Part shown: positions 11,031 through 22,400 of the stretch, one piece after another | Layout of the letters: each line of letters starts with the position of its first letter | Position numbering within the stretch: position 1 is the stretch's first letter | Assembly: GCA_009602725.1 (NCBI GenBank) | Contig: WELB01000020.1 | Location: 589,844-626,225 of the forward strand | Reading direction: 5' to 3' | DNA length: 36,382 nucleotides | Origin: Spirogloea muscicola | Lineage: Eukaryota; Streptophyta; Zygnematophyceae; Spirogloeales; Spirogloeaceae | Notes under the pieces: generated by a model | Told to the model about the DNA's origin: nothing | What the model saw: only the letters and a program-made list of their open reading frames with translations | Database searches by the model: none | Translations under genes and position numbers: made by a program

Positions 11031-11169
11031 TTAAATTTGTCGACGCCGGGGTTGGGGGGGAGGGCGTTGGGCGGGGCCCGCACTTGGGACTGCGTTTCCC
11101 TCGATGAGCTGTCGCCGTTGCCGCCTTGGCACCGGCGGGTTAGTGGTCGGTAGTGGAAGAAGTGAAGGC

Positions 11170-11480
11170 ATTTTGCAGCGTCCCGCGAGCCATCGTTGCT
11201 TGCCACAGAATGCGGTTATCATTGAGTCAGCAGCGCTCCCAGGCACTCGCGATACTCCAGCGAGCTGGGAGCTCGTTAGGCCAGACTAATGGCTTCCGTG
11301 GTGGTGGTCTGGCTCCTCAGCTTAGCTTGTCAGATACGTATGTGCTCACTCGAGGATATAAGTGTCCCCATTACCCAGCTCACTGCCCCGTTACCAGGAC
11401 TTTGGTAAGGCCCGAACTGGCCATCCCTCGGTGCACATTCTCATGCGCAGCGCGCGCCTTCTCTCGAAGTGACTGACGAT
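11170..11480 (+). mobile_element. 5'-truncated RLE-LINE copy, GGCGCGC-box subfamily
   Basis: Plus-strand C-terminal remnant: ACHRMRLSLSQQRSQALAI, then the GFRGGGLAPQLSLSDTYVLTRGY region ending near 11360. The 3' UTR holds CATGCGCAGCGCGCGCCTTC at about 11433-11463. It matches the minus-strand copy at 8106-8390 in both coding end and UTR. Confidence 0.75.
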
Positions 11481-11554
11481 CCCAGGCTACACTGGACCGG
11501 GGTGCCAACCAGGCCAACGGCCAACCCCAAATGTACTTCTTTGACCCAGTGAGA

Positions 11555-11810
11555 TTCATTCGTGTAAGGACATTCATGGCGACTACGGTATCAAGTGGTC
11601 CTCCCTCCCATGGCCAGAAAGCTGGTCGAGCTTTTCACTGGTGGCACAAGAGCTTGTCAATCGCCATCCGGTAGGTAGTCAGGCATCGTCTAGGGACCTC
11701 TATGTGCTGACTCGTGGTTACTGAGCCGGTCAGCTTAGCAGCAGGGAGATTTCATCTTTCAATTGTGCTTGTTTTTGTACTCGGCCACACAGGCCCTCCA
11801 CTACATAATA
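11555..11810 (+). mobile_element. 5'-truncated RLE-LINE copy, 3' UTR type shared with 29047-29220
   Basis: Contains a decayed DIHGDYGIKWSSL block (compare DIYGSYGVKWSSL at 28118-28411) and ends SSRDLYVLTRGY with a stop at about 11721. The following UTR (TGCTTGTTTTTGTACTCGGC and AGGCCCT) resembles that at 29150-29210. Unlike the other subfamilies it has no GGGCTGGC hairpin within reach. Confidence 0.65.
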
Positions 11811-12205
11811 CACACTCCATTTTCTCCTGCCTCACCTGGTCGACGCCGGCTGTCGTGGTCGGGCCGGTAGCGTAAGGCGTACTAGAGAACACTCTTCCAG
11901 TAGAGGGCGATGACCGTGATTGGCCAGCGCAAAGTTCAAAGGGTCCTAAAAAGCGCTAAAGCAAGCAGCAACTCAAATACAGCGACTAATCGGTCAGCTG
12001 GCTAGTGCCCCCAACGGACCCATTACAGTCTCCGCTTCGTTCAGGCGACTGTTTACTTGACTCGTACTTTCTTGAGGGTGGTTATAGGTTTGTCCTGGAC
12101 GCCTGTCCCGTGCACCAAGTGTGTGTGGTCAATGCTCAAAAATAATTTTAATTGAAGTCGCAGAGAGCCTTTGCTTTGCTCTCCTCTGTTTGCTGGTCTT
12201 CACTA
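11811..12205. other. Intergenic stretch with one LINE tail remnant
   Basis: Holds an antisense tail remnant at about 11890-11990 (ACTCTTCCAGTAGAGGGCGA, then GATTGGCCAGCGC). I see no coding or RNA gene in the rest. Confidence 0.4.
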
Positions 12206-12290
12206 GAGAAGTGGCTCTCCTATGGGGGCAAGGGCTGTGAGAAGCCAGCCCGAGAAGAATTGACAAGGGTCGAAGGGGCCCAACTACAAA
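12206..12290 (-). mobile_element. Family-A solo hairpin tail
   Basis: Antisense GAAGTGGCTCTCC, GGGGGCAAGGGCTGTGAG, AAGCCAGCCCG and AATTGACAAGG, as in other family-A tails. No coding part is attached. Confidence 0.75.
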
Positions 12291-12827
12291 GGGGCCAGAT
12301 GCGCAATTGTCAACGGTCTTCATTGCATCGAGGCGTGTGTATCTCCGGCTGAGGACAGGACTTCGCATTTATTGTGTTGGCCGAGCTGGCAAGCTGGAAA
12401 GCAGTCTGATGAGAGGCCAACATTGACACTTGTTCTCAGTTCTTGGATATCACAGCACCCTTTGATAAGTCAAGAATGCTTGAAATTTGAATCTGTAATT
12501 TTAAAAGGGGCGCTGGACTGTCCACCGAGTTGTTTGTATCCAGTATCCAGAACTAGGTGACTAGTGGCCACTGTCTACCGGTCCAATGGTACGATGCAAG
12601 CATACAAGGTATATTGAAATGCGAGCAATATGAAAGAGCATACACACAAGCAAATATGAAGTAGCACAGAATCACCACGACCTCTCGCAGTCGCGCAGCG
12701 CGTTCGTGCGAAGGTTGACTAGCTGCTGCGGCTCCTGCCCTAGGCTCTACGCCTCCATGGCGCGGCGTCGGCGCAGGCGTGACTCGCGGCATGGGGGTAA
12801 AACGTGCGAAGCGAACTGCTTCGCACA
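12291..12827. other. Unassigned stretch with one perfect hairpin
   Basis: No gene recognised. A perfect 9-bp inverted repeat with a 5-nt loop (GTGCGAAGC, GAACT, GCTTCGCAC) lies at 12804-12826, just before the next LINE tail. Its role is unknown. Confidence 0.4.
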
Positions 12828-12925
12828 GAAAGGGCTCCCCATTGAAATAGGGGCAGGAAAAGCCAGCCCAAAAATGAAGAAAGGGCTCGCCCATTGAGGA
12901 TAGGGGCTGGAATAGCCATCGCAGA
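12828..12925 (-). mobile_element. Two family-B hairpin tails in tandem
   Basis: Two antisense tails lie side by side: AAAGGGCTCCCCATTGAAAT with its hairpin, then AAAGGGCTCGCCCATTGAGG with GGGGCTGG. The second breaks off within the hairpin near 12920. Confidence 0.7.
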
Positions 12926-13454
12926 AGCCGCTCGACTTGGGCCGGGCGCGGCGTGGTCCTAGCGCTGCCTGATAGAATAGAGGATTGGCCTGATAGGCCA
13001 GGTCCGGCCGTTGGCTACGCTGGATAGCCGGCTGTTGTGGGCCGTCACCCATTCCAGTGGCCGGCTCGACCGTAAGATGGTCATCTTCGGCCGTCCGTTC
13101 CACGATCGCCCCCGCCAACGGTCTGTAGCGCCTTCACGGTCTTGTGGTCGCTCTCTCTTGTGGGCGGTTGAGGTACCTTCAGATGGGCTTCCATCGGTGC
13201 GCTTCGAACGGTCTTCTGACGGTCGGCGTCGCGCGTGGGCTTGTCCCATGTAGTCGTTCCGTTGTTGTAGTCCGCATTTGATGAGCCGTCGCCGAGAGAG
13301 AGAGAGAGAGAGAGAGAGGAAGAGAGAGAGAGAGAGAAAGGAAGTGGTCTTCCATCTCTGGTCTGAATTACACCCAAAACTGTATGACTCAGACGAAGGA
13401 ATCTACGTGTCAAGCCAGGTCAGCTGTCCTAGTCAGATCGACACAAACAAGCCG
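12926..13454. other. Unassigned stretch with GA microsatellite
   Basis: No gene recognised. A (GA)n microsatellite with minor interruptions occupies 13294-13340. Confidence 0.5.
13294..13340. repeat. (GA)n microsatellite
   Basis: About 22 GA dinucleotides with one GGAA interruption. Confidence 0.95.
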
Positions 13455-13610
13455 TCTGACGGGATATAATACGAAACTGCTTAATTCCTTCTGTGCTAGC
13501 TTTTTCGCGCTTCCCCTAGCCCCTTCAAACTTTGTGCATTCTTTTTGGGCCGGCCTCTCCCAGCCCCTATCCTCTATGGGCGAGCGCTTCTCTCTATGGA
13601 AGAGCCACTT
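13455..13610 (+). mobile_element. Family-B LINE 3' UTR and hairpin tail
   Basis: Sense orientation: GCCCCTTCAAACTTTG, then GGGCCGGCCTCTCCCAGCCC (hairpin), then ATGGGCGAGCGCTTCT. A second short tail box (GGAAGAGCCACTTTC) follows directly. Confidence 0.65.
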
Positions 13611-13682
13611 TCATCCCAACGAAATGCAGTGTGTATTGAGTAATGGAGGGCCTGAGTGGCCGAGTACAGAGGGGGCCAGGGG

Positions 13683-13862
13683 CTGTGAAAGAGAAAGTGG
13701 CTCTTACAAAGGGGGAGATAGGGCTATGAGAAGCCCAGAAAGGTTACAGAGAGCCTCCTTGCTGACGTCTTAGCAAGTAGTATCTCGCTTCTTGTGCCAT
13801 CCGGCCCTTTCAGGCCTTGTCCATTACTTTGGGCTGGCCTCTCACAGCCACTGCTGTCAATT
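13683..13862. mobile_element. Antisense tail (13683-13744) joined to a sense tail (13745-13862)
   Basis: The antisense part shows GAAAGTGGCTCTTAC and GGGCTATGAGAAGCCC. The sense part (GAGCCTCCTTGCTGACGTCT, then GCCATCCGGCCC, then GGGCTGGCCTCTCACAGCC) matches the 3' UTR after the coding copy at 35343-35756. Confidence 0.6.
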
Positions 13863-13963
13863 TGGAAGTGCTGTCTTCAGAGAGAATGGAAAGGTGGACA
13901 AAGACTGGACAGAGAGGCAAGAGATGAAATAGCACGTTGAGATTGACAGCAAATGGCCGTGAG

Positions 13964-14338
13964 AAGAAGTGGCTCTCCCAATGGGGGCAAGGGCTGTGAA
14001 AGGAAAGTGGCTCTTCCAGTGGGGGCAAGGGCTGTGAAAAGCGAGCCCGAAAAGATTTGACAAAGGGTCGAAGGGCCACAATGACGGAGGGGCCTGAAAA
14101 TGCTGTCAGAACGGGTGGAGGATGGACCACTCAGTAGCTACGAGTAAGGAGCATCAAATCCGACAGACTAGCCGCCGGAAAATTATCCCCCTGACGAAAG
14201 CCAGAGGCTGCAGAGAGAGCACGGCCGGCACGCAGATGCAAGGCGTGGGCCATGGACCGCTGGAGGGACTGACAAACGCATGCGATATACCTGGGCCCAC
14301 GAGCCAGCGGCGTTGAAGTCAGCCGGCTCACTTCGCCT
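13964..14338 (-). mobile_element. LINE copy inserted into the hairpin of an older tail (5-bp TSD)
   Basis: Minus strand: the coding end from the EPADFNAAGSWAQVYRMRL region to SLSDLMLLTRSY (stop near 14131), then a UTR and a duplicated family-A tail ending ...CCACTTCTT at 13964. It is flanked by GTGAG at 13959-13963 and 14339-14343. Outside these lie the two halves of another tail: GGCCGTGAG on the left, GAGAGGCCAGCCC on the right. It therefore landed in a hairpin loop. Confidence 0.8.
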
Positions 14339-14343
14339 GTGAG

Positions 14344-14393
14344 AGGCCAGCCCAACGGAAGCAAGCGCGGCGAGATTAACTGGTGGCTGGGAG
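14344..14393 (-). mobile_element. Halves of two older hairpin tails flanking the insertions
   Basis: 14344-14356 is the first half of the tail split by the insertion at 13964-14338. 14361-14393 (GCAAGCGCGG...CTGGGAG) is the 3'-terminal half of a tail whose other half resumes at 14830. The unsplit version of the latter is at 15255-15300. Confidence 0.65.
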
Positions 14394-14829
14394 AAGAAGT
14401 GGCTCTCCCAATGGGGGCAAGGGCTGTGAGAAGCCAGCACGAAAAGAATTGACAAGGTTGGAAGGGGCCAAACTACGAGCTAAGCAGCGACTGCGGGGCC
14501 TGAAGAGGCTATGGCAGAACGGGGGAGGATGGACCACTTAGTAGTTACGAGTGAGGAGCCTCACATCCGACAGACTAGCTGCCGGTAAACTATCCCCCTG
14601 ACGAAAGCCGGAGGCCGCAGCGAGAGCACGGCCAGCACGCAGATGCAAGGCGTGGGCCATGGACCGCTGGAGGGAGACGGACAAGCGCATACGATACACC
14701 TGAGCCCACGAGCCAGCGGCGTTGAAGTCAGTCGGCTCATCGCGCCTGCGGGACACAGCGAGCCGTGCAAGCCTGGCCAACAGGTCGAGCCAGTGGGATC
14801 CGAGAGCCCCATGCACGTCCACAGCCAGG
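14394..14829 (-). mobile_element. LINE copy inserted at the same hairpin position (5-bp TSD), family A
   Basis: Minus strand: LAVDVHGALGSHWLDLLARL, then FNAAGSWAQVYRMRLSVSLQ, then HALHLRAGRALAAASG and SLSDVRLLTRNY (stop 14538), then the family-A UTR and tail. It is flanked by GGGAG at 14389-14393 and 14830-14834. The outer sequences rejoin as one tail (CTGGGAG / AGGCCAGCCC) like the intact one at 15255-15300. An in-frame run of about 100 codons survives. Confidence 0.85.
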
Positions 14830-15150
14830 GGGAGAGGCCAGCCCAAAGGAATGGACAAGGTCTGTAAGGAGAAAGACCAGGAGAGGGCGGTGGCTGGGAG
14901 AGGCCAGCCCAGAGAAATGAATGAACAATTTTCGAAGGGGGCCAGGGAAAGAATGCAAGTGGCTCTCCCAATGGGGGCAAGGGCTGTGAGTTGCCACCCG
15001 GAAAGATTTGACGAGGTTCGAAGGGGCCAAACCACGGAGCTAGAAGCGCTATCTCAGTGTGGTGTAGGATGAATCACGCAGTAAGTCAATAAGAAAGGGG
15101 TCTGATAGGGTCGGATGGCGCAAAAGCAGGGTACTAGCCTCCAAGACGTC
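14830..15150 (-). mobile_element. Array of antisense LINE tails
   Basis: Begins with the split tail (14830-14875). Another follows at 14880-14950 (GAGAGGGCGGTGGCTGGGAG, GGCCAGCCCAG), then a family-A tail and UTR at about 14955-15150. The last UTR part (GGATGGCGCAAAAGCAGGG and GACGTCAGCAAG) matches that of 13745-13862. Confidence 0.65.
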
Positions 15151-15251
15151 AGCAAGTGGACGAGGTGGTGGTGGGGGCCCCACCTCGTGCCACCGCCCCG
15201 CCCGACCTGGCGCCGGGCAGCCCAACCGCGGGGTCCCACCAAGAAGCAGGG

Positions 15252-15312
15252 AGCAAGCGCGGCCAGATGAACTGGTGGCTGGGAGAGGCCAGCCCAAAAG
15301 AATGGAAGCAGC
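15252..15312 (-). mobile_element. Intact reference hairpin tail with GCAAGCGCGG terminus
   Basis: Antisense GCAAGCGCGGCCAGATGAAC, TGGTGGCTGGGAG and AGGCCAGCCCAAAAGAATGG in one piece. It shows the unsplit target used by the insertion at 14394-14829. It also shows the 3' terminus seen in the 29-bp insertion at 35321. Confidence 0.7.
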
Positions 15313-16414
15313 AGTCCCAGTGAGGGAGTGAAGCTCGTCCAAAGGCGGCGGGGGCAGTGAATGGGTGCTGTGGCTGGGAGAGCCAGCTTGCCACAACGGC
15401 GGCTCCACGACAGGACACAGCTCGGCCAGCTGCCCGCGAGGCCGGCCCGGGGCAGCCGGGGCCCGGCCCGGGCGCGCCTGGCGGCCCTCCCCATGGATCG
15501 CCGTCAAAAGGGCGGCTGCCAGCGGGGCGGAGAGCCCACCCCCCGTTGACCCGGCCGGGGCCCCCTGGTCCGGGCGGCAGAACTGGGGCACCGCACGTGT
15601 GACACGGCCCGCACGTGACGTGGCCGGCAAGCCGACGGCCACCGCCCTTCCCGGAAATTTGCGGATGCAGAGTATCTGCGCAGGGGCGCGGGGAATCAGC
15701 GGTACCGTGACGGTCCCGGCAGGCGTGCTCGGCCACCACGTGGCGGCCGCCCACCGGGCGGAGCGGGCCGCGCGGGCGGCGGAGGCGCTGCCACGTCGGC
15801 GGTCGGGGGACGTCAGCCGGGTGCACGTGGCGGGCGCCGGGCGGGCCGCGGCCTCCCCGCCGGCGCCGCCGCCCAGGGGCCACCAATCCGCGCATTCCCG
15901 GATTCTCGGGGCGGCGGAGGGGGGGAGGATCTTCGCCCTGCCGGATGATCCGGCGGGGGCCGCGGCGCCGCTCGCGGATCGCCTCCGCGCCCGCCGCCGC
16001 CGGGCCCGTGCTTTTGTCGCGACGCCAAGCTTGTCGCGACTCGCAAGACGTACTCCCCCATCCCCCGTTTCCCGCCGTCGCGCCGCCACGCCCAGAACGG
16101 GCCCCCACCGCCCCCCTTCCCTCACCCGGCGGCGGCCGCCATAGCAGCGAGCTCGCCGCGCGAGCGCTGCCCTGCCGCTGGCCCGCGGCGGCCGAGCCAG
16201 GCTCAACGCCGCCGAGCTGCGGCCGCCTGCGCCGGAGCTCCCAGCTCCGCTCCGCGACAAAGGCCAACTGGCGGGCCTGACGGCCTCCGCGGCGTCGCGG
16301 CGCCGGCCGCGGATTGAACCCCCCCCCCGGGCCTAAGCCATGCGGCTCCGGTGAGATCGGGCCGCGACCGAGCACAGGGGAGCCGCTCGAATCGTCCCTG
16401 CGACATCAGCGGCG
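15313..16414. other. GC-rich region upstream of the oxidase gene, no gene recognised
   Basis: Very GC-rich from about 15400 to 16650. Long overlapping open frames exist on both strands, but they have low-complexity Ala/Arg/Gly/Pro composition and no recognisable domain, as expected by chance at this base composition. It may hold the promoter of the gene at 16415. A tail fragment (GTGGCTGGGAGAGCCAGC) lies at 15369-15388. Confidence 0.4.
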
Positions 16415-19400
16415 ATGGCCGGGCGGAGCCCACCAACGGAGGCCCAGCGCAGCTGCAGGCGCCGGCCGGCGGTGTCGCCCGCGGCGGTGGCGCTCGCCGT
16501 CGTGGCCGGCCTGCTCTGCGCCCGCAGCGCCGCCGCCGCAATCCCCCCCCGGCACGCGCCGGCTTGCGTCGGCGGACCAGACGGTGGGCATCCGCCTGGC
16601 CGGCGACCTCCGCCTTCAGCTAGCTGGCCTGGGCGGCCGCCAGCGCCACGGCACTGAGCTGGCGCGGCGACGGTTAGAGTCTACGTTTGACAATCTAAGT
16701 CTGTGGTTCCAATCTAAGTCACAGCTGACGCTGTGCCTGGCGCCCCTGCAGTGTGCGGGCAACACGACGTGGTCGTGCCGGACCTCGGCATCTCGCCCAT
16801 GCACTGCATTCTGACGCACACCAACGAGCTGCTCTTCATCGACCGCACTGACGTGGGCCCGACGCGCATCAACGACACCACCACTGGGAGCTACGCCTAC
16901 TCTGTCCTCCTCAACCTTGACACCCATGAACGCCGCGGCCTTGACGTGGGTGTCCCTGCTACCAGCTGCAGCTGCCCCTCTGCTCATTGCCCTCCTGCCT
17001 TCCTTCATCCCCATCACTCACACACCTCTCCTGTCTGCTCTGCCGCTCGATGCCCTCTCCCGCTGCCTCTTGGTCCTCCTTCCCATGCGGGCTAGTCCCT
17101 CCACCCTTTCTCTTTCCCCACTCTCCTTCCTCCAGCCAGCAAACCTCCAAGATGAGATTTTGTGTGGAGTGCCTTGCGCTCCTCCCCCTCTCTTTGCCCA
17201 CTGGCCTCCTCCTGGCTGAAGCGCTACTCTTTTGCCGCTGTGGCTGATGATTGTGAGCTGTTGTGGGCGCTGTGGTTCAGGTGATTACCAACACTTTCTG
17301 CTCGGCTGGCCACACGACACCAGAAGGGTATGTAGTCAACAATGGCGGCACATTCCTCGTCAACATATCTGGGAATCCGAATCTCGTGAATAGCTACGTA
17401 TCGGTGCGGAAGTTCTACCCCTGCGGCCCCGGTGGCAACTGCGACTGGGTTGTCAACCAGACAATGGGCTCCAATCGCTGGTACCCATCATCCATCCGCC
17501 TTGCATCGGGGAACATAATCTTCTTCGGTGGTGGCGCCCACAGCGTCGGCGGCGATGGAAAGAATTCACAGCCTAATCCCACATTTGAGGCAAGCTGCAC
17601 GATCAACCTTCCTTCTCTGCTACCATGGGTCCTCCTGCGCCATACCCTGCTACTTCTTTCCTGGGTTTCTGCTACCATCTTGCGGCCGTCTACCTCCCTC
17701 TTCCCCCCTCATGCTCCCTCTGCTTGCGCCACTGGCGCTCCACCTCCGTCCATGACCCTCTCCCCTCCTACGATGTCTGTCCTTCTTCCTGCCTTAGCCG
17801 CCGGCTGCCACTGACCCCACCTCTTCTTGAATGGCGGCCCAGTTTTTCGCAAACTCGGACAAACTGCAGTACCATGTGCCCATCCTCGACGACTCGCTGC
17901 CGTACAACCTGTACCCCTTCCTGCACGTGCTGACGAACCAGAACGTCTTTGTGCTCGCCGGCGCACTAGCATGCGAGATCAACTTCTACATCAATGGCTC
18001 CTGCGTCCGCAACTTCCCTCCCATCACCGCCCCTGACGGCATCAACGCCACGTCCCGCAACCACCCCTGGACCGGTGTGCCATCGCCGCTGCAATCTGCA
18101 TTGCAGCGATTACCACCATAGTGGTCCGCGAGAAGCCTGACCGAGGTTTGCACGTCGTTTGGGGGGGGTGGCATGCAGCTGGGACTGCCCTCCTCACGCT
18201 AGACCCGTATGCGGGATACAAGCAGATCATCATCGTGTGCGGTGGCGGCGAGAATCCGGTGCCTGCCAACCAGATCCCGGCTTCTCAGAGCTGTGGCTCC
18301 ATTGACGTTGACGCCCCCAACCCCAGCTGGACAATTGAGATCATGCCCGGCACCCGGTGTGCCCATTTTAACCTTCCCACTGGTCCTTCTCTCGGTTCAC
18401 AGCCAAACATTCTCCTCGCTTCCCCCTAAGCTTCATCTTGGCCATTGCAGCAAGTTCCCCAGCTGCCCTGCCGCCTGCCTTTTCTCTGCAAGAGTCGAGC
18501 ACCCTCTCTCAGCATCACCTGCCCCTTGACATCTTTTGACAGGATCATGAGCCCACTGGTGATGCTGCCGACGGGTGACATCGTGCTAATTCAAGGTGTA
18601 CGGAGCGGCCTGGCTGGTTACTACCTCTCCACGGACCCCAACTATCAAGGTGCCCTCATTTTCTTTGCTCATGATCTTTCCCATCTTAACCCCCTGCCTC
18701 TCTGAATCTTGCCAGTGTAGCACTGAAGTGCCCTACTCAATACTTAGTGACCTTCACCTTATCTAAAATCTGTAACTTATCAAACCGCCGTCTGTGGCAT
18801 GGGCTTTGGGGCCAGCGTACATGTATCGGCCGGATGTCGCCAATCCAAGCCCGTCGAACGAGACAGTGTCGCCACGCTTTGCGGTGCTGGGCAACTCCAC
18901 GATCCCTCGCGTCTATCACTCTTCGCTATCTATGACGCCGAGTGCCAAAATCTACCTCGCCGGCTCCAACTTCCGTGACACCTACACGCCGCTCAACTAC
19001 ACTGTGTTCCTCGGCACTGAGTTCCGTGTCGAGACATTCTCGCCTCCTTACTTCTTCACTGGGTGCGGATGGTTCCTCCCTGCCCCCCAGCCCCTTCTCC
19101 TTCCTTCCCCCCTCCCTCTTCACTGCTGCCTCTCTGTGGACTTCATTGTTTACCTCTCTCTGCCACAGTCTTGAGTGTGCACAGTGAAAGCTGGGTCTAC
19201 GCTGGAGTCATATTCCTAAAGGATAGGGTCTGATGGATCCACATGCCTTAATTACCCATTGACTCTCCTATATCGCATGACAAAGCTAGTCTCTGTACGT
19301 CCTTTCCATCTGCCACGCTTGCTTCCCCTACTCTCATACTTGGGTATAGCCTCCACTTTTACACCCTCCACACTGACGCCTGCTGGCCGCCACTGCTGTC

Positions 19401-22400
19401 TGCTGTCTCAGGCAGCCTCAGCCTCAGATTCTGAGCGCGCCGACGTCGCTCGCATATGGCCAGGCGTTTACTGTGCAGTTCAGCCTCGTCCAGGCGGGCG
19501 TCTCATATTCCAATATCAAGCTGGTGCTGCTTGATGCTGGTTTCAACACTCACTCCTTCATCATGGGCCAGCGCGCCGTACGCTGCGCCTACACTGTCAC
19601 ATCAGCGGTGAGCGCCAGTGAACCCTTGGCAAGCTGCCGCATCGACTTCCAATCCATCAAGCGAGACACACCGCTGCCTGCCTGCAATCCTCCCTCCTTC
19701 CCTCTCCTGTCCCGCAACAGCCCAGAGCTGATCCGTTGCAGCTGCTGGTGCTGTCATGCAGGTGGGAAGCCCGCAGGTGGTGACACTGTCAGCAATGGCG
19801 CCGCCCCATGTGGGCATTGCATCACCGGGCTACTACATGCTCTTTGCCGTCTCAAATGGCGTACCCTCAGTCGCGCCCTGGGTGCAGCTCGGCGGCTTTC
19901 CCACACCGCCGCCGCCACGCCCGCCTGCTCCTTCGCCACCACCGCCGCCACCGCGCCCGCCGCACCCACCACCACCACCGAGCCCACCACCCGGCACACC
20001 CGCCCTTTCACCACCGCCGCCTCCGCCACCGCGTCCTCCGCCCTCACCAAAGCCGCCTCCCCCCCCTCCAAACCCCCCGCCGCCGTCGCCGCCTGCCCCC
20101 GCTGGTGCCAACTTCCTAGTGCTTAACACCAATATTGGCATCGTTGGGACGTATGCTGTGCTCACCAAGGCCGGCACCATCCTTTACACTGACCGCACCG
20201 ACATTGCCGTCACGGGGGTCACAAATCCAGCTAATGCATCAGCGTACGCACATGCCGTGGAGCTAACTATCGCAAGTGGTGCTTCTCGCGCGCTGGCGGG
20301 ACCGGACCTCAATGACCTCGGGTGCCACGGCCACACCACACCCGATGGCACTGTCATAGTCGCAGGCGGCTACGCAAAGGTTGTCGGGCCTGAGTTCCGT
20401 GCTATTCGCCAATTCAAGCCATTGGCCGACTTTGGTGCAACGACATCAATGGCCGCATCGCGCTTCCGTGGCGCGGCGCATCGCCTGCCTGACGGCAACC
20501 TCGTCTTCCTTGGTGGCTCGAGCAACGGCAATGACGCTGATGACAGTAACCACCATCAGCCGACCTATGAGCGGATGATCAAGCCGCCAGGCCAGAGCCT
20601 GCTGTCACTGCCGCTTCTTGCCGGCACACTGCCCTACGACCTCTACCCAGTCCTTCACCTCCTTCCCACTGGCACCTTCTTCCTGTTCGCCAACACCCAG
20701 GTCATGGCACCCTCTCTCCATCTCCTCCCTACTTGACTGTGTCCCTCCCTACAACCCCTTCCACTCCTCCCTCGTACCAATGTTTTCACTCCCTTTTCGG
20801 ACCTGCCTTCCTCTACTGTCAGTCCTCTTACTTAGCCACCTCCTTCCATGACTGCCGCCTTCTCTGGCCACCGTTATTGGATGGGATGGAAGGCTTGCCA
20901 GCCCCTTTTATTCACTGCACAGTATTAGCCTTCTTAGCAGCTCACTGAAAGGCGTCTCAGTGCTTGCATGGACAGGCCTGCGAGGTGAATCTGACGGCTA
21001 GTGGCACGTGCCTGCGAACCTTCCCCAACCTCACAATTGGCGCTGGCGGGCCAGCAATGGCACGCAGCCACCCGTTCCCAGCCGCATCAGTGCTTCAGGT
21101 CCTCAGCCCAGCAGATGGCTATAAGTCGCGCATCACCTTCTGCGGTGGTGGCAGCCCTCCGACATCTAGCTGTGGTACAATCAGCCCGAGCGATGCCCAT
21201 CCAGCATATGCTTACGAGTCCATGCCGGGGGCCCGTACAATGAGTGCCGGCATCATTCTGCCCACCAGTGACATCCTGTTTGTCAACGGCGCCTCGAACG
21301 GCTCTGCCAGTGAGCAGCTCAGCTGCCCTCACCCCTTTCCTCGTCTGCACCACTTGGCATCTGACTTTTGCCGATGCATTCGGTTGCAGCATCCTTGAAC
21401 TGACTGGCCTGGTGGGGTCCACTCTGCAGCCAACAATGGTGCCCAAAACCCCGTCCTCACACCATACTTGCTGGACTCCACAAAGGCGGTCGGCGCTGCG
21501 GGCCGATTCGTGGTGCTCTCATCTGCGACGCAAGCCCGCATGTTCCAAGCCTCGGCGCTGCTCGACCCAAATGCTCGCGTCATCTTGGCTGGCGGCAATC
21601 CTGTTCAAGCACCCAATCAAGCCAAATATGTGGCACCACCAGCCAGCCTATCTGTGGAAGCTTTCATTCCGCCGTATTTACAGACAGGCCAGACTCAGCC
21701 GACCATCTCCAGCGCGCCGACCACGCTGGGCTATGGCCAGCTCTTCACCTTCACTCTCACGTCTTTCGCATTCGACGCCCCATCGCTGATTGTGGTCTTC
21801 ATCGACAGCGGCTTCAGCACGCATGGCCTCAACATGGGCCAGCGTGGAGTGCAAGGCCTCGTCTCCAGCGTGTCGGGCTCGACCGTCAGCGTCGTGGGGC
21901 CGCCCAATGCCTTCGTCGCCCCACCAGGGTACTACATGATGTTTGCCGTCCCCAAGTCGACGACCACCGGACTTCGTGTGCCTTCCAAAGCAGTCTGGGT
22001 GCAGGTCGGAGGTGTGCCAGCATATCCGCCGCCGCCTCCAGCGCCGCCACCACCTGCAAAGTCACCGCCACCGCGGGCGTCACCGCCGCCACCACCTGCA
22101 AAGTCGCCGCCACCGCGGGCGTCACCACCGCCACCACCTGCAAAGTCACCGCCACCTCGGGCGTCACCGCCGCCACCACCTGCCAAGTCACCGCCACCGC
22201 GGGCGTCACCGCCGCCACCACCTGCAAAGTCACCACCACCACCGGTGCCACCGCCGCCACCGCCCAGCCCCTGGACGACCATTGCAACACTAGGCATCAG
22301 CCCCCACCACGGCACTGCCACGCGGTTTGGTCGTTTGCTGCTGGTTGACCGCACAGACATTGCTGTCACCAAGCTTAATCAGACAGCAAACCCCAGCAAG

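Noticed and set aside
14361-14393. First read as a second 30-bp LINE tail insertion like that at 35321
   Set aside because: It is the remaining half of a tail split by the copy at 14394-14829. The other half resumes at 14830, and the intact version is at 15255-15300.
15049-16375. Long overlapping open frames (around 400 codons) on both strands
   Set aside because: The DNA is very GC-rich, which removes stop codons in several frames at once. The proteins are low-complexity, match no family, and overlap LINE tails and the likely promoter of the oxidase gene.
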